A stretch of 49,963 bases of DNA, from contig CANPJW010000017.1 of assembly GCA_947574505.1 (NCBI GenBank), positions 1 through 49,963 of the forward strand, written 5' to 3'. This document shows positions 25,692 to 34,298 of the stretch, one piece after another. Below the pieces are notes generated by a model. It saw nothing but the letters and a program-made list of their open reading frames with translations. It searched no databases and had not been told where the DNA came from. The DNA comes from an uncultured Bacteroides sp. Its GTDB lineage: Bacteria > Bacteroidota > Bacteroidia > Bacteroidales > Bacteroidaceae. Each line of letters begins with the position of its first letter. The stretch's first letter is position 1. The position numbers were made by a program, and so were the translations under genes.

Positions 25692-26996
25692 TTATTGGAT
25701 CATTCTCAACTCTCCATGCTCAATTCTCAACTTTTTTAATTCCATGAATCTTTTCAATGCTTCCAAATAATAGTAGTCAGCATAGTTCAGTGGAGTGTCG
25801 ATTTCAGAACCGTTAGGCAGTGAACCTACAGAGTGCATCAGGATGAATCCCTGGTTGTCACCGACTTTTGCAAGATATGCATCGCTTGATAAACTTTTCA
25901 GAATCTTTTCCGCATAATCCAGATATTTTTGTCCGTCAGGAACCATGGTGCTTAGTTCGATCATGGCAGAAGCGGTAACAGAAGCGGCAGAAGCGTCACG
26001 TGGAGTTTCTTCCATCACAGGCGCATCATAATCCCAGTAGGGGATAGTATCGTCTGTTTTAACGCGATCCATAATCATATCAGCCACTTTGATAGCGAAG
26101 TTCAGGAAAGTACTGTCGTTTGTTTCACGGTAGCAAGCTGTGTAGCCATATACAGCCCATGCTTGACCACGTGCCCATGAAGAATCGTCATTCTTGCCTT
26201 GGTGAGTTTGTTTGCGTTCAACAGTTCCGTCGTTGTTGTAGCTTACTACATGCCAGCAAGTATAATCCGAACGGAAGTGATTGTTCATGGTAGTCATAGC
26301 ATGCTTGATAGCAATGTCTTTGTATTTATGGTCACCTGTCGCTTTTGCTACATTAAACAGAAGATCGAGGTTCATCATATTGTCGATAATAACCGGGAAG
26401 TTCCATGTTCCGAAATCCCATGAACGGATAGCACCGATAGAATCGTTGAAACGTCCGCAAAGATTATCGGCAGTTTCTCTCATCACAGCTGCGATAGTAT
26501 CATTGGGAGCAAGACGCTCTGCATTACCGTAGCTGCAATTAACCATGAATCCCAAGTCGTGTGTACCTTTATAATAGCGTACCGGATTCAGTAGATTTGT
26601 ATATTGGATGGCTTGAGTTTTCAGTATATCGTTTCCTGTCAGTTCGTATGCGTACCACAAAGAACCGGGGAAGAAACCGCTTGTCCAGTCATAAACACCG
26701 CAAAGTCGGCGTTTGCCCAGTTGATCGGCAGTCGGTTGTGCGCGGAGTGAATCTTTGAATGTTGATGAATCTCTTTCCAACTGGCGGCAAAGGAAATCCA
26801 TATCATAACCTGTGCGGATGGAGCGTGGCAACATTCCCGTACCACTAACCTCTTCTGCGGAAAGTTGTAATTGGGCAGAAGCTACATCCAGTCCTTTTTT
26901 TATCCAACTGTAGTCTTCCTTTGGGGTTGTCTGGCACGATGCGAGTGCGATACTAACCGAAGCAAAGAGAACAAGTTTCTTTTTCATGTTATTCAT
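25692..26996 (-). CDS. GH88 unsaturated glucuronyl hydrolase
   Basis: 434 aa lipoprotein or signal-anchored enzyme (LASC, Cys21). It is an alpha/alpha toroid. The two Asp residues of the family are visible: Asp147 in HDLGFM and Asp205 in IIDNMMN, corresponding to Asp88 and Asp149 of the Bacillus enzyme. It hydrates the 4,5-unsaturated uronate left by the lyases, releasing 5-dehydro-4-deoxy-glucuronate and hexosamine. It corresponds to BT4658. The last dozen residues (LRIEHGELRMIQ) are encoded by a repetitive TTGAGAATTGAG-like tract and are probably an extension by stop-codon loss. A second ATG (Met4, 26987) is possible. Confidence 0.93.
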   Translation of the reverse strand: MNNMKKKLVLFASVSIALASCQTTPKEDYSWIKKGLDVASAQLQLSAEEVSGTGMLPRSIRTGYDMDFLCRQLERDSSTFKDSLRAQPTADQLGKRRLCGVYDWTSGFFPGSLWYAYELTGNDILKTQAIQYTNLLNPVRYYKGTHDLGFMVNCSYGNAERLAPNDTIAAVMRETADNLCGRFNDSIGAIRSWDFGTWNFPVIIDNMMNLDLLFNVAKATGDHKYKDIAIKHAMTTMNNHFRSDYTCWHVVSYNNDGTVERKQTHQGKNDDSSWARGQAWAVYGYTACYRETNDSTFLNFAIKVADMIMDRVKTDDTIPYWDYDAPVMEETPRDASAASVTASAMIELSTMVPDGQKYLDYAEKILKSLSSDAYLAKVGDNQGFILMHSVGSLPNGSEIDTPLNYADYYYLEALKRFMELKKLRIEHGELRMIQ

Positions 26997-27123
26997 TTTA
27001 AGTGATTGTTTTTAGAAGTTTTGTAACTGATACAAAAGTAGTGGAAAGGCTTAACTTTGTGTTGCAGGATTGTCCAAAAGGAGTTTGAACTCTGCTTTTC
27101 AAGTTTTGATTTTGTTGAAAAAG

Positions 27124-27178
27124 GTTTTAATATTCTCCAATACGCCTTGGTTAGGGGCATATTGGAGAGGATTAAAAC
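27124..27178 (-). terminator. Long hairpin between SusD and GH88 (attenuator or terminator)
   Basis: On the minus strand the arms GTTTTAATCCTCTCCAATATG... and ...GTATTGGAGAATATTAAAAC form about 23 pairs with few mismatches, an 8-9 nt loop, then CTTTTTC. It lies just after the SusD stop, where a drop from SusCD to enzyme expression is expected. Confidence 0.65.
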
Positions 27179-27210
27179 TTTTTCTATAGATTATAAGAAT
27201 GTTTTTGTGA

Positions 27211-28887
27211 TTATTTCCAGCCTGGATTTTGTTCGAATTTCGGGCACAAGTCTATGTCACGTTGTGGGATAGGAAATAATTCGTGTTTCCCTTTTTCTGT
27301 GTAATTATAGACTACATAGTTGAACTTAGCATTATCTGTTTGCCACCAATTAGCTAATTCCTTACGTGTATTTTGAATAGTTTCATAATAAATTCCCCAA
27401 CGAATTAAGTCTAAACGTCGGTGTCCTTCGAATGCAAGTTCATATGCCCGTTCTTTTTGAACAGCTTTGCGGAATCCTTCTTCGTCTAATCCTTGAGGTA
27501 GATCACAAGAGACTGTATTGTTAGGATTTCCGAATCCACGGCGGCGTACTGCGTTGATTGCGGCATATGCCTCGCTATTTGGACCGTGCTTCCATTCGTT
27601 CAGAGCTTCTGCATACAAAAGGAGCACATCGGCATAGCGCAAAACATACCAATTGACATTTGACTTATCATTGTTGATGAGCAATCCATTCTCTACATAT
27701 TTCTCAATGTCCCATTTGGCCGGGGTATAGTTCTGCTTCTCTTTTTGAGCTTTTGTTGGATCAGCGTCTTTTTCTTGTGCTGTTTCAGGTGTATCATTTT
27801 TACCAGATGCCCATAAAATATATTCGTCATTGTATCTATAGTTAGCTACCGACAAATTGCAACGAAGATCATTGGAGTGTTCACGCCATTCTTTTACAAA
27901 GGTATGCACTACTTTAAGGTTACCTGCACAGCTACCGCGTTTACCGGCAATTGCTGTTGTTTTCACTCCATTCCATTTTCCAATACGGCTTACAGGATCG
28001 CTATTGCCTGAAACGGTTGGTGAATAGAAAGAAACTTCTATCAAACTTTCTGTTGGATTCCAAATGCCATTGCATGTGTTTTTCCACAATTGTTCGTAAT
28101 TGGGTAACAGTCCATGTTTGCCGGAATTAACCAGAATACTTGCGGTTTTGGCAGCCTGCTCCCATTTGGATGTGTCATTTATCGGATAGCCTGCCCAAGT
28201 AGCGTATACCTTTGCCAAAAGTCCTAGTGCTGCACCTTTTGAAAAACGGTATTCGTTACTTGCTCGATACGTGTCATCGCTAGCATACGGAAGTACATCA
28301 CTGGCAAACAACAAATCCTCTTCGATAAATTCATACACTTTTTCGGGAGCTGCTTGTGTGTAAGTAGCGGGGGCTTGGTTAGATTCTGTTGTAGTACGCA
28401 TCAAAACAATATTGCCAAAACGACGAACTAGTTCAAAGTAGTACATAGCTCTTAATGCTCTGGCTTCTGCAATATAGATAGTAGCCCGTTGTTTATCAGT
28501 GTTGTTGTATGTATTGATTTTTCTAGAAATCTGTTCCAAAAAATCGTTAGCTCTGTAAATTCCTTTATAAAGAGCTGCCCACGTTTGTTGTATTTCTGAC
28601 TGAGTGGTAGGAAAAGCATTGGTAGGGATGATGCGCCAGTTTTCTGTCGTCGAACCTTCCACTTGTGCAATATCCGTTCCCATTATGAACAAAATAGATA
28701 GGTGATAGGCATACATTGCATCTTCCACATTGGTCCTGTATACACCTAACAATACATTCTCGGCTTCGCTTGCGTTATTCAGATAGTTTCTCTTTTCAAT
28801 CTCTGTACTGGTTTCTTCTTCCAGTGAACAGGAGCAAGGTAGCACGCACATAGCTAATGCCACTATAAAGTATGTTATTTTTCTCAT
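27211..28887 (-). CDS. SusD-like surface glycan-binding lipoprotein (RagB/SusD family)
   Basis: 558 aa. Lipoprotein signal (CVLPCSC) followed by acidic residues (SLEEETSTEIE), which favour surface display in Bacteroides. The N-terminal part is helical TPR-like (ARALRAMYYFELVRRFGNIV) and the C-terminal RagB/SusD part ends ELAFEGHRRLDLIRWG...HELFPIPQRDIDLCP, both diagnostic. It forms the lid of the SusC transporter and binds heparan oligosaccharide. The gene is 17 bases after susC and corresponds to BT4659. No frameshift seen. Confidence 0.97.
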   Translation of the reverse strand: MRKITYFIVALAMCVLPCSCSLEEETSTEIEKRNYLNNASEAENVLLGVYRTNVEDAMYAYHLSILFIMGTDIAQVEGSTTENWRIIPTNAFPTTQSEIQQTWAALYKGIYRANDFLEQISRKINTYNNTDKQRATIYIAEARALRAMYYFELVRRFGNIVLMRTTTESNQAPATYTQAAPEKVYEFIEEDLLFASDVLPYASDDTYRASNEYRFSKGAALGLLAKVYATWAGYPINDTSKWEQAAKTASILVNSGKHGLLPNYEQLWKNTCNGIWNPTESLIEVSFYSPTVSGNSDPVSRIGKWNGVKTTAIAGKRGSCAGNLKVVHTFVKEWREHSNDLRCNLSVANYRYNDEYILWASGKNDTPETAQEKDADPTKAQKEKQNYTPAKWDIEKYVENGLLINNDKSNVNWYVLRYADVLLLYAEALNEWKHGPNSEAYAAINAVRRRGFGNPNNTVSCDLPQGLDEEGFRKAVQKERAYELAFEGHRRLDLIRWGIYYETIQNTRKELANWWQTDNAKFNYVVYNYTEKGKHELFPIPQRDIDLCPKFEQNPGWK

Positions 28888-28904
28888 TGTTTTCGTCTTA
28901 TGAA

Positions 28905-31900
28905 TTAAAATTGAAGATCAATACCAAATGTAAATACTCTACTCTTAGGATAAGCTCCCCAGTCCAAGCCAGGAGTCATTGGGTTGTTGCTTGCACTGTT
29001 TACTTCGGGGTCGTATCCACTGTATTTTGTAACGCAGAACAGGTTCTGTGCTGTTCCGTAAATGCGTAGCTTGGATGCATGGAACTTACGTACCCATTTG
29101 TGAGGAAGTGTATACCCTAATGTTAAGTTTTTTAAACGAAGGAATGAACCATCTTCAACAAAACGAGAGTAGACATCATTAGTGATATATCCATTATATG
29201 CAGGAACTTTATTTGATGCATTAGTCGGGCTCCAACGGTCTGCAACCTCTGCAAGCATATTTCTACGTCCACTTCTTGATTGTGTAGCATAGATACGCGT
29301 TGCGTTGTAGATGTTGTTACCATAGTTGAACTGGAACATAAATCCAAAGTCTATTCCTTTAAAATTAAGAGTGTTAGTGATACCTCCATACCATTTAGGC
29401 ATCGCGTTTCCAATCACTGTACGGTCATTGGTGGTAATTACACCATCGCCATCTTGGTCTTTGTATTTTACGACTCCAGGTTGTAAAGTACCGTTGTATC
29501 TGGCATTGTTTGTTACACCTTCTTTCAGTACTAATTGCCCACTTGGTGTTCTGTTGAAATCAGAGCTTTGATAAATACCATCGAATTCGTATCCATAAAT
29601 CAATCCGAGTGATTGCCCTACAGTAGCGATGTAGTCATAAGCTGTGAAGTTGCTGTCAAAACCGGAACGTGCATACATTGATTCTACTCCGGAAGCCAAC
29701 CCTTTCAATGTGTTTTTGATGAACGAAATATTAAAGTTGGTCTGCCAAGTGAAATCTTTAGTCTGAATATTAGTGCTGTTTAAGCTCAACTCAATCCCTT
29801 TGTTTTGAATCTTGCCAATATTTTGCATTTGTGAGCCAAATCCGGTGACGTGTGCCAGCGATTGCTCTAACAATAAGTCTTTAGTATTTTTCACGAAAAA
29901 GTCAGCAATTACATTCAGTCGGTTGTCAAATAAACCTAAATCAATACCGAAGTTGGTTGTTGTAGAACCTTCCCATTTCAAGTTGGAGTTTTTTAATTGT
30001 TTAGGAGTCAGTACGGTTACTGTATTATTTCCTACTCCATATTTGTTTGATGAATACAAGTCCATTGAAAGATAATTGGAAATGCGGTCATTTCCTACCG
30101 TACCCCATCCTAAACGCACTTTTAAATTGGAAATCCAGCGCACATCTTTCATGAATGCCTCTTCCGATACACGCCACGCTGCAGAGAATGAAGGGAAATA
30201 TCCCCACTTGTTTTTATTGGAAAATACAGTAGATCCATCGGCACGTATAGTGGCTGTTAACAAATAGCGATTGTCGTAATTATAATTACCACGTGCAAAA
30301 AATGACAACAACATCTTGTCACTGTAGTTACTTTCTACTTTACTAGGAGTTGATCCAAGTCCTAAATTATTGTTACCTAAGTTGTCGAATGGGAAATCCA
30401 TTGCTTCTCCTAATAAATATTCCGTACTTCTATAAGCAACTTCATGACCTAGCATCACATCATATTGGTGTTTTTTGATTTTTTGCTTCCAAGTCAAATT
30501 ATTATAATTTGTCCAGCGAACATCACGTCCCATTTGTGTGCGTCCATAAGGACTTTCACCGTTACGATATGCCTCTTTTGAACCATTCTTATAGAAAACA
30601 TCAGTGCGATTGTTGGTCGTATTATATGTACCGGCAGTTTTGAAAGTCAGTCCTTTAATAATTTGCCAAGTTAATGAAGCATTGCCCGACCATAGTTCCG
30701 AACGTTTGTCGTTAGTCACAGATTCTGCCTGTTTTACAGGATTCACTTGTGCAAGGCTTTCACCTGTTTCTAACATTTCGGGGTCAATTGCGGCATCAAG
30801 AAATTCTTCAATTGTCATTTTCCAACCTGGTGTTGGACGCGCACTTAATATTTGTGCCAACATGTTGAAACGTCCGGCATCGGCAGAAGTACCTGAACCT
30901 TTACGGTTGGTTTGTGCATAATTGATTGTAGCGTCCAATGTGATATTCTTGGTTATCTTTTGATTGAAACGAACTTTGGCTGTTGTTTTGTCGAAACCGC
31001 TATTTTTGAAGATACCGTTTTCAATGTAGCGAGAGAATGAGGCTGTATATTTGGTGTCGTTGTTACCACCAGTGACGGAAAAGTTATGATCTTGCGACCA
31101 AGTTGAGTTGAATGTTTGATCTTGCCAATCAACCCCTTTATCACCAATATAGTCATTCAATGATTGGTAACGATACGGATTACCTTCTTCATCCATTCCT
31201 TCTTTATAATAAGTACCTAAGTATTGTTCGTTTACTTCACCTTGCAATTTGACAAATTCGTATGGAGACAATACATCCAGTTTTTTAGAGATATTACGGT
31301 AACTTGCCGAACCGTTGTATGAAACAATTGGTCGGCCCACTTTCCCTGATTTAGTGCTAATCAACACTACACCGTTAGCTGCACGTGCACCATAGATAGC
31401 AGAAGAGGAAGCGTCTTTTAGAATTTCCATAGATTCAATATCGGAGTTGGCGATGTGGTCGATACTCTCTACCTCAAAACCGTCTACGATATAAAGTGGG
31501 GAAGAGTCGCCAGTAAGTGTACCGACCCCACGGATATTGATGCTGAATCCGGCACCAGGAGTACCATCTGTAGAGGTAATTTGTACACCGGCAACCTGAC
31601 CTCCCAATGCTCCGGCAATAGAGCTGGATTGGAATCCTTCAATATCTTTCATCGAAACTGATGATACAGAACCGGTCAGGTCACTACGTTTCATTGCACC
31701 ATATCCCACAACCACTACTTCTTCAAGCGATTGATTATCCGGAACCATTTTTATATTTATAGAGGATTGTCCCGTATATTTGATTTCTTGGGTTTTATAA
31801 CCGATATAAGAAATCGCAAGTGTATTTCCTTTTTTCGTTTTGAGCGTAAAATTACCATCAATGTCAGTGATGGCTCCTGTGGAAGTTCCTTTCACTTGAA

Positions 31901-32051
31901 TAGTTGCTCCAATAAGCGGTGTGTCGGTTTCATCCAACACTACTCCTTTTACGGAAGCCTCTTGAGCATAGAGCCCAATTACTAGTATCAAGGCTAAGAG
32001 GGTGAACCACCCTCTTTTACCGATTGACTTGATTGAATATATATATTGCAT
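28905..32051 (-). CDS. SusC-like TonB-dependent outer membrane transporter
   Basis: 1048 aa. Signal peptide (ends GLYAQ), carboxypeptidase-regulatory-like domain (about 32-110; VKGVVLDETDTPLIGATIQV), TonB-box region and plug domain (LEEVVVVGYGAMKRSDLTGS, then IRGVGTLTGDSSPLYIVDGF and AIYGARAANGVVLISTKSG). The 22-strand barrel ends in an aromatic residue (FGIDLQF). It imports size-limited heparan oligosaccharides using TonB energy, paired with the SusD next to it; it corresponds to BT4660. It has no extra N-terminal STN signalling domain, so regulation is by the hybrid sensor rather than an ECF sigma factor. Confidence 0.97.
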   Translation of the reverse strand: MQYIYSIKSIGKRGWFTLLALILVIGLYAQEASVKGVVLDETDTPLIGATIQVKGTSTGAITDIDGNFTLKTKKGNTLAISYIGYKTQEIKYTGQSSINIKMVPDNQSLEEVVVVGYGAMKRSDLTGSVSSVSMKDIEGFQSSSIAGALGGQVAGVQITSTDGTPGAGFSINIRGVGTLTGDSSPLYIVDGFEVESIDHIANSDIESMEILKDASSSAIYGARAANGVVLISTKSGKVGRPIVSYNGSASYRNISKKLDVLSPYEFVKLQGEVNEQYLGTYYKEGMDEEGNPYRYQSLNDYIGDKGVDWQDQTFNSTWSQDHNFSVTGGNNDTKYTASFSRYIENGIFKNSGFDKTTAKVRFNQKITKNITLDATINYAQTNRKGSGTSADAGRFNMLAQILSARPTPGWKMTIEEFLDAAIDPEMLETGESLAQVNPVKQAESVTNDKRSELWSGNASLTWQIIKGLTFKTAGTYNTTNNRTDVFYKNGSKEAYRNGESPYGRTQMGRDVRWTNYNNLTWKQKIKKHQYDVMLGHEVAYRSTEYLLGEAMDFPFDNLGNNNLGLGSTPSKVESNYSDKMLLSFFARGNYNYDNRYLLTATIRADGSTVFSNKNKWGYFPSFSAAWRVSEEAFMKDVRWISNLKVRLGWGTVGNDRISNYLSMDLYSSNKYGVGNNTVTVLTPKQLKNSNLKWEGSTTTNFGIDLGLFDNRLNVIADFFVKNTKDLLLEQSLAHVTGFGSQMQNIGKIQNKGIELSLNSTNIQTKDFTWQTNFNISFIKNTLKGLASGVESMYARSGFDSNFTAYDYIATVGQSLGLIYGYEFDGIYQSSDFNRTPSGQLVLKEGVTNNARYNGTLQPGVVKYKDQDGDGVITTNDRTVIGNAMPKWYGGITNTLNFKGIDFGFMFQFNYGNNIYNATRIYATQSRSGRRNMLAEVADRWSPTNASNKVPAYNGYITNDVYSRFVEDGSFLRLKNLTLGYTLPHKWVRKFHASKLRIYGTAQNLFCVTKYSGYDPEVNSASNNPMTPGLDWGAYPKSRVFTFGIDLQF

Positions 32052-32075
32052 AACTTTTAATTTAAAATGTTTTCA

Positions 32076-34280
32076 TTAGAACTTTGTGTCAAGCCAGATA
32101 ACTAACGGGAAAATCTGTGAACCTGAATTAATGCTGGCAACATTGCCATTAGTGACAAATGTCATTTGCGCAATAAAACATCCGTTAGCCCAGCCATCGT
32201 GTTCCCATTGATTTGCATTGACTACAACAGAAAGTCTATTAGAACTATTGTCTGTATTGTCTACGTAGGCTAATGTGTTATTTGTTAAATCATTTTTTAT
32301 GGTTCCCTTCGTGTCACTGTAATAAGATATAGGGAATTTTGTACTATAATCAGCTTCGCACTTATCCCAAAGATACTGTAAGAAAGTATTAGAAGTTATC
32401 ACTCCACTTCCATGTGCAACTCCATCAGATGTTGCTCCATTGATGTTGTAATAGTTGAATGTTCTTCGATAATCTAAATAAATTTTGGATAAATCATCCG
32501 TTCCTGTTACTACAGGTACAACAGAACGCGTTTGTTTACGTGGATTTGCTTGTAGTACAAAAGGAGTATATTCAATAGTCACACCAGAAACTACAGAAGA
32601 ATAACGGAAAAAAATAGGTGTCTTAACTGTGACTGCTGTTGGACCGTTTCCGGCTGTTGCTTCAATCAAGGCAATACCACAATTACCTGCTTTATAATCT
32701 TTAGATGCAGTAGTGATAACACCTTCATCATTAATTTTTATATTACCTGATTGATGTAAACTTGTAATTTCCCATTTAACAGAGACTCCTGGTTTGAGGT
32801 CTGTTTCTGGAGTAAGCTTCAAAGCTGTTAATTCTTCTCCTGATGCTACTCTAAACTGATTAGCATAATTCTCAACAGGAGTAAGTCCCAAATTGTTTCC
32901 ATAACGGATATAAGTGAAGTAATTTGGGTTTTCTTCAACTGTCAGAACCAAAGTAGCAATTTCTTCATTTTTTGTATTAGAAGCTTTTACTTGGATGCTA
33001 TACGTACCCGGTTTGATGGTGTTGCCTTGTACTGCAGAAATTATACCGTCTCTCTCTCCGATGTTAATTTGTTCTTTCAATTCTTCCGGCAAATTTACAA
33101 ATTCATACCACACCTCATCACCTATGAAGTTGGCTGCTTTTTCTACGCTAAATGCGATTGCCTGTGTCGCTTTAGTAGCAGAATATGTGAAGTTGGCTAC
33201 AGGATTGATATATTCTACTGTGCTAAGTGTAAAGCATTCTTCAAATTCTACACCTTCTGGAGCGAACTTATTCGCAACTTTCACATTGACCACATAATTT
33301 TCTCCAGCTGCAAACTGATGCCCCGTTGCAACAGTCAACACACCGGTTGTTGCATCGATCTGAATCTTTTCTGTTGCTGGTGTTATTTTGCTGATGCTAT
33401 ATTGGATTTCTTCCAAGGAACCCACAAACTCCGGAACTGAACTAGTGAACGTTGTTTGTCCGCTTTGTGCTGTCTCTTCTTCTATTTTTCCTTCATTAGG
33501 CGTATAGACAAGTGATAGAGGTTTGGATGTGATATTTACTTGGATTGCATTTTCAAAAATTCCTTCTTCTTCCTCTTCGTCTACTGCCGCCGTTATCAAT
33601 CGAAGTGAAATGGTATATACACCAGGTTTAATGGCTGTGTTTCCTTTTACAATGGAGAATTCACCACTATTGGATATTGTGAAATATTTGTTAGGCTGAT
33701 CTATAGCTACATTATTATACATAACAGAGGCTATTTTATAGCCAGTAATAGATATATGATTGCCGTCAGTTTTAACATGTGCTGTTGGTAATTGTAGTGC
33801 GTCATCATTGTTGATGATATTTTCATAGTCAGTTTCTAACCAGTTCGGCTCTACTATTATACCATCAGGAACAGGTTTCATCATATTCACTTCAATGGCA
33901 TCTGCATAATCATAGCGTTTGCCATCGGAATAGCAAGAAACAGATATTTTGAAAAGTCCTACAGGAGTATCTTTTGCACTAGTAAGGGTGATAGCACCTG
34001 TATTGCTGTCAATTTCAAAAATCTCCGTTGTATTATATTGTTCTCCGTTAAGTGTCACGTTGGTGATAACAAAATCGTAAGGAGTGCTACCTTTATACGT
34101 AGGACTTGCAATTGTTCCACTCATAGAAGGCCCAATGTCGGTCAAACCTGTATAGTAGAGTGTAAATCGAGTAGTGTCTGTCGTTTCAGAATCCGAACAG
34201 GCAACGCCGAGAACTGCCAACAAACAAATGGTGGCGAATCTCCATGCAAATGAATTAATTTGCTTAAATTTAGATTTCAT
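32076..34280 (-). CDS. Surface glycan-binding lipoprotein with Ig/cadherin-like repeats
   Basis: 734 aa. Lipoprotein signal (LGVACS, then DSETTD, acidic as in surface lipoproteins). At least four beta-sandwich repeats of about 95-110 aa follow, each marked by a pattern such as FTISNSGEFSIVKGNTAIKP-G-x-Y, TTGVLTVA...AAGENYVVNVK, and GIISAVQGNTIKPGTYSIQV. A C-terminal module of about 180 aa (from VVSGVTIEYTPFVLQANPRK) probably carries the binding site. No catalytic motif seen. Position between surface PL12 and SusC matches BT4661, a heparan-binding surface protein. Confidence 0.85.
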   Translation of the reverse strand: MKSKFKQINSFAWRFATICLLAVLGVACSDSETTDTTRFTLYYTGLTDIGPSMSGTIASPTYKGSTPYDFVITNVTLNGEQYNTTEIFEIDSNTGAITLTSAKDTPVGLFKISVSCYSDGKRYDYADAIEVNMMKPVPDGIIVEPNWLETDYENIINNDDALQLPTAHVKTDGNHISITGYKIASVMYNNVAIDQPNKYFTISNSGEFSIVKGNTAIKPGVYTISLRLITAAVDEEEEEGIFENAIQVNITSKPLSLVYTPNEGKIEEETAQSGQTTFTSSVPEFVGSLEEIQYSISKITPATEKIQIDATTGVLTVATGHQFAAGENYVVNVKVANKFAPEGVEFEECFTLSTVEYINPVANFTYSATKATQAIAFSVEKAANFIGDEVWYEFVNLPEELKEQINIGERDGIISAVQGNTIKPGTYSIQVKASNTKNEEIATLVLTVEENPNYFTYIRYGNNLGLTPVENYANQFRVASGEELTALKLTPETDLKPGVSVKWEITSLHQSGNIKINDEGVITTASKDYKAGNCGIALIEATAGNGPTAVTVKTPIFFRYSSVVSGVTIEYTPFVLQANPRKQTRSVVPVVTGTDDLSKIYLDYRRTFNYYNINGATSDGVAHGSGVITSNTFLQYLWDKCEADYSTKFPISYYSDTKGTIKNDLTNNTLAYVDNTDNSSNRLSVVVNANQWEHDGWANGCFIAQMTFVTNGNVASINSGSQIFPLVIWLDTKF

Positions 34281-34298
34281 GTTCTAAAAGGTTATTAA

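Noticed and set aside
32991..33440. 149-codon frame opposite the surface glycan-binding gene
   Set aside because: Cys- and Phe-rich composition typical of antisense translation, no signal or domain, and it covers conserved beta repeats on the other strand.
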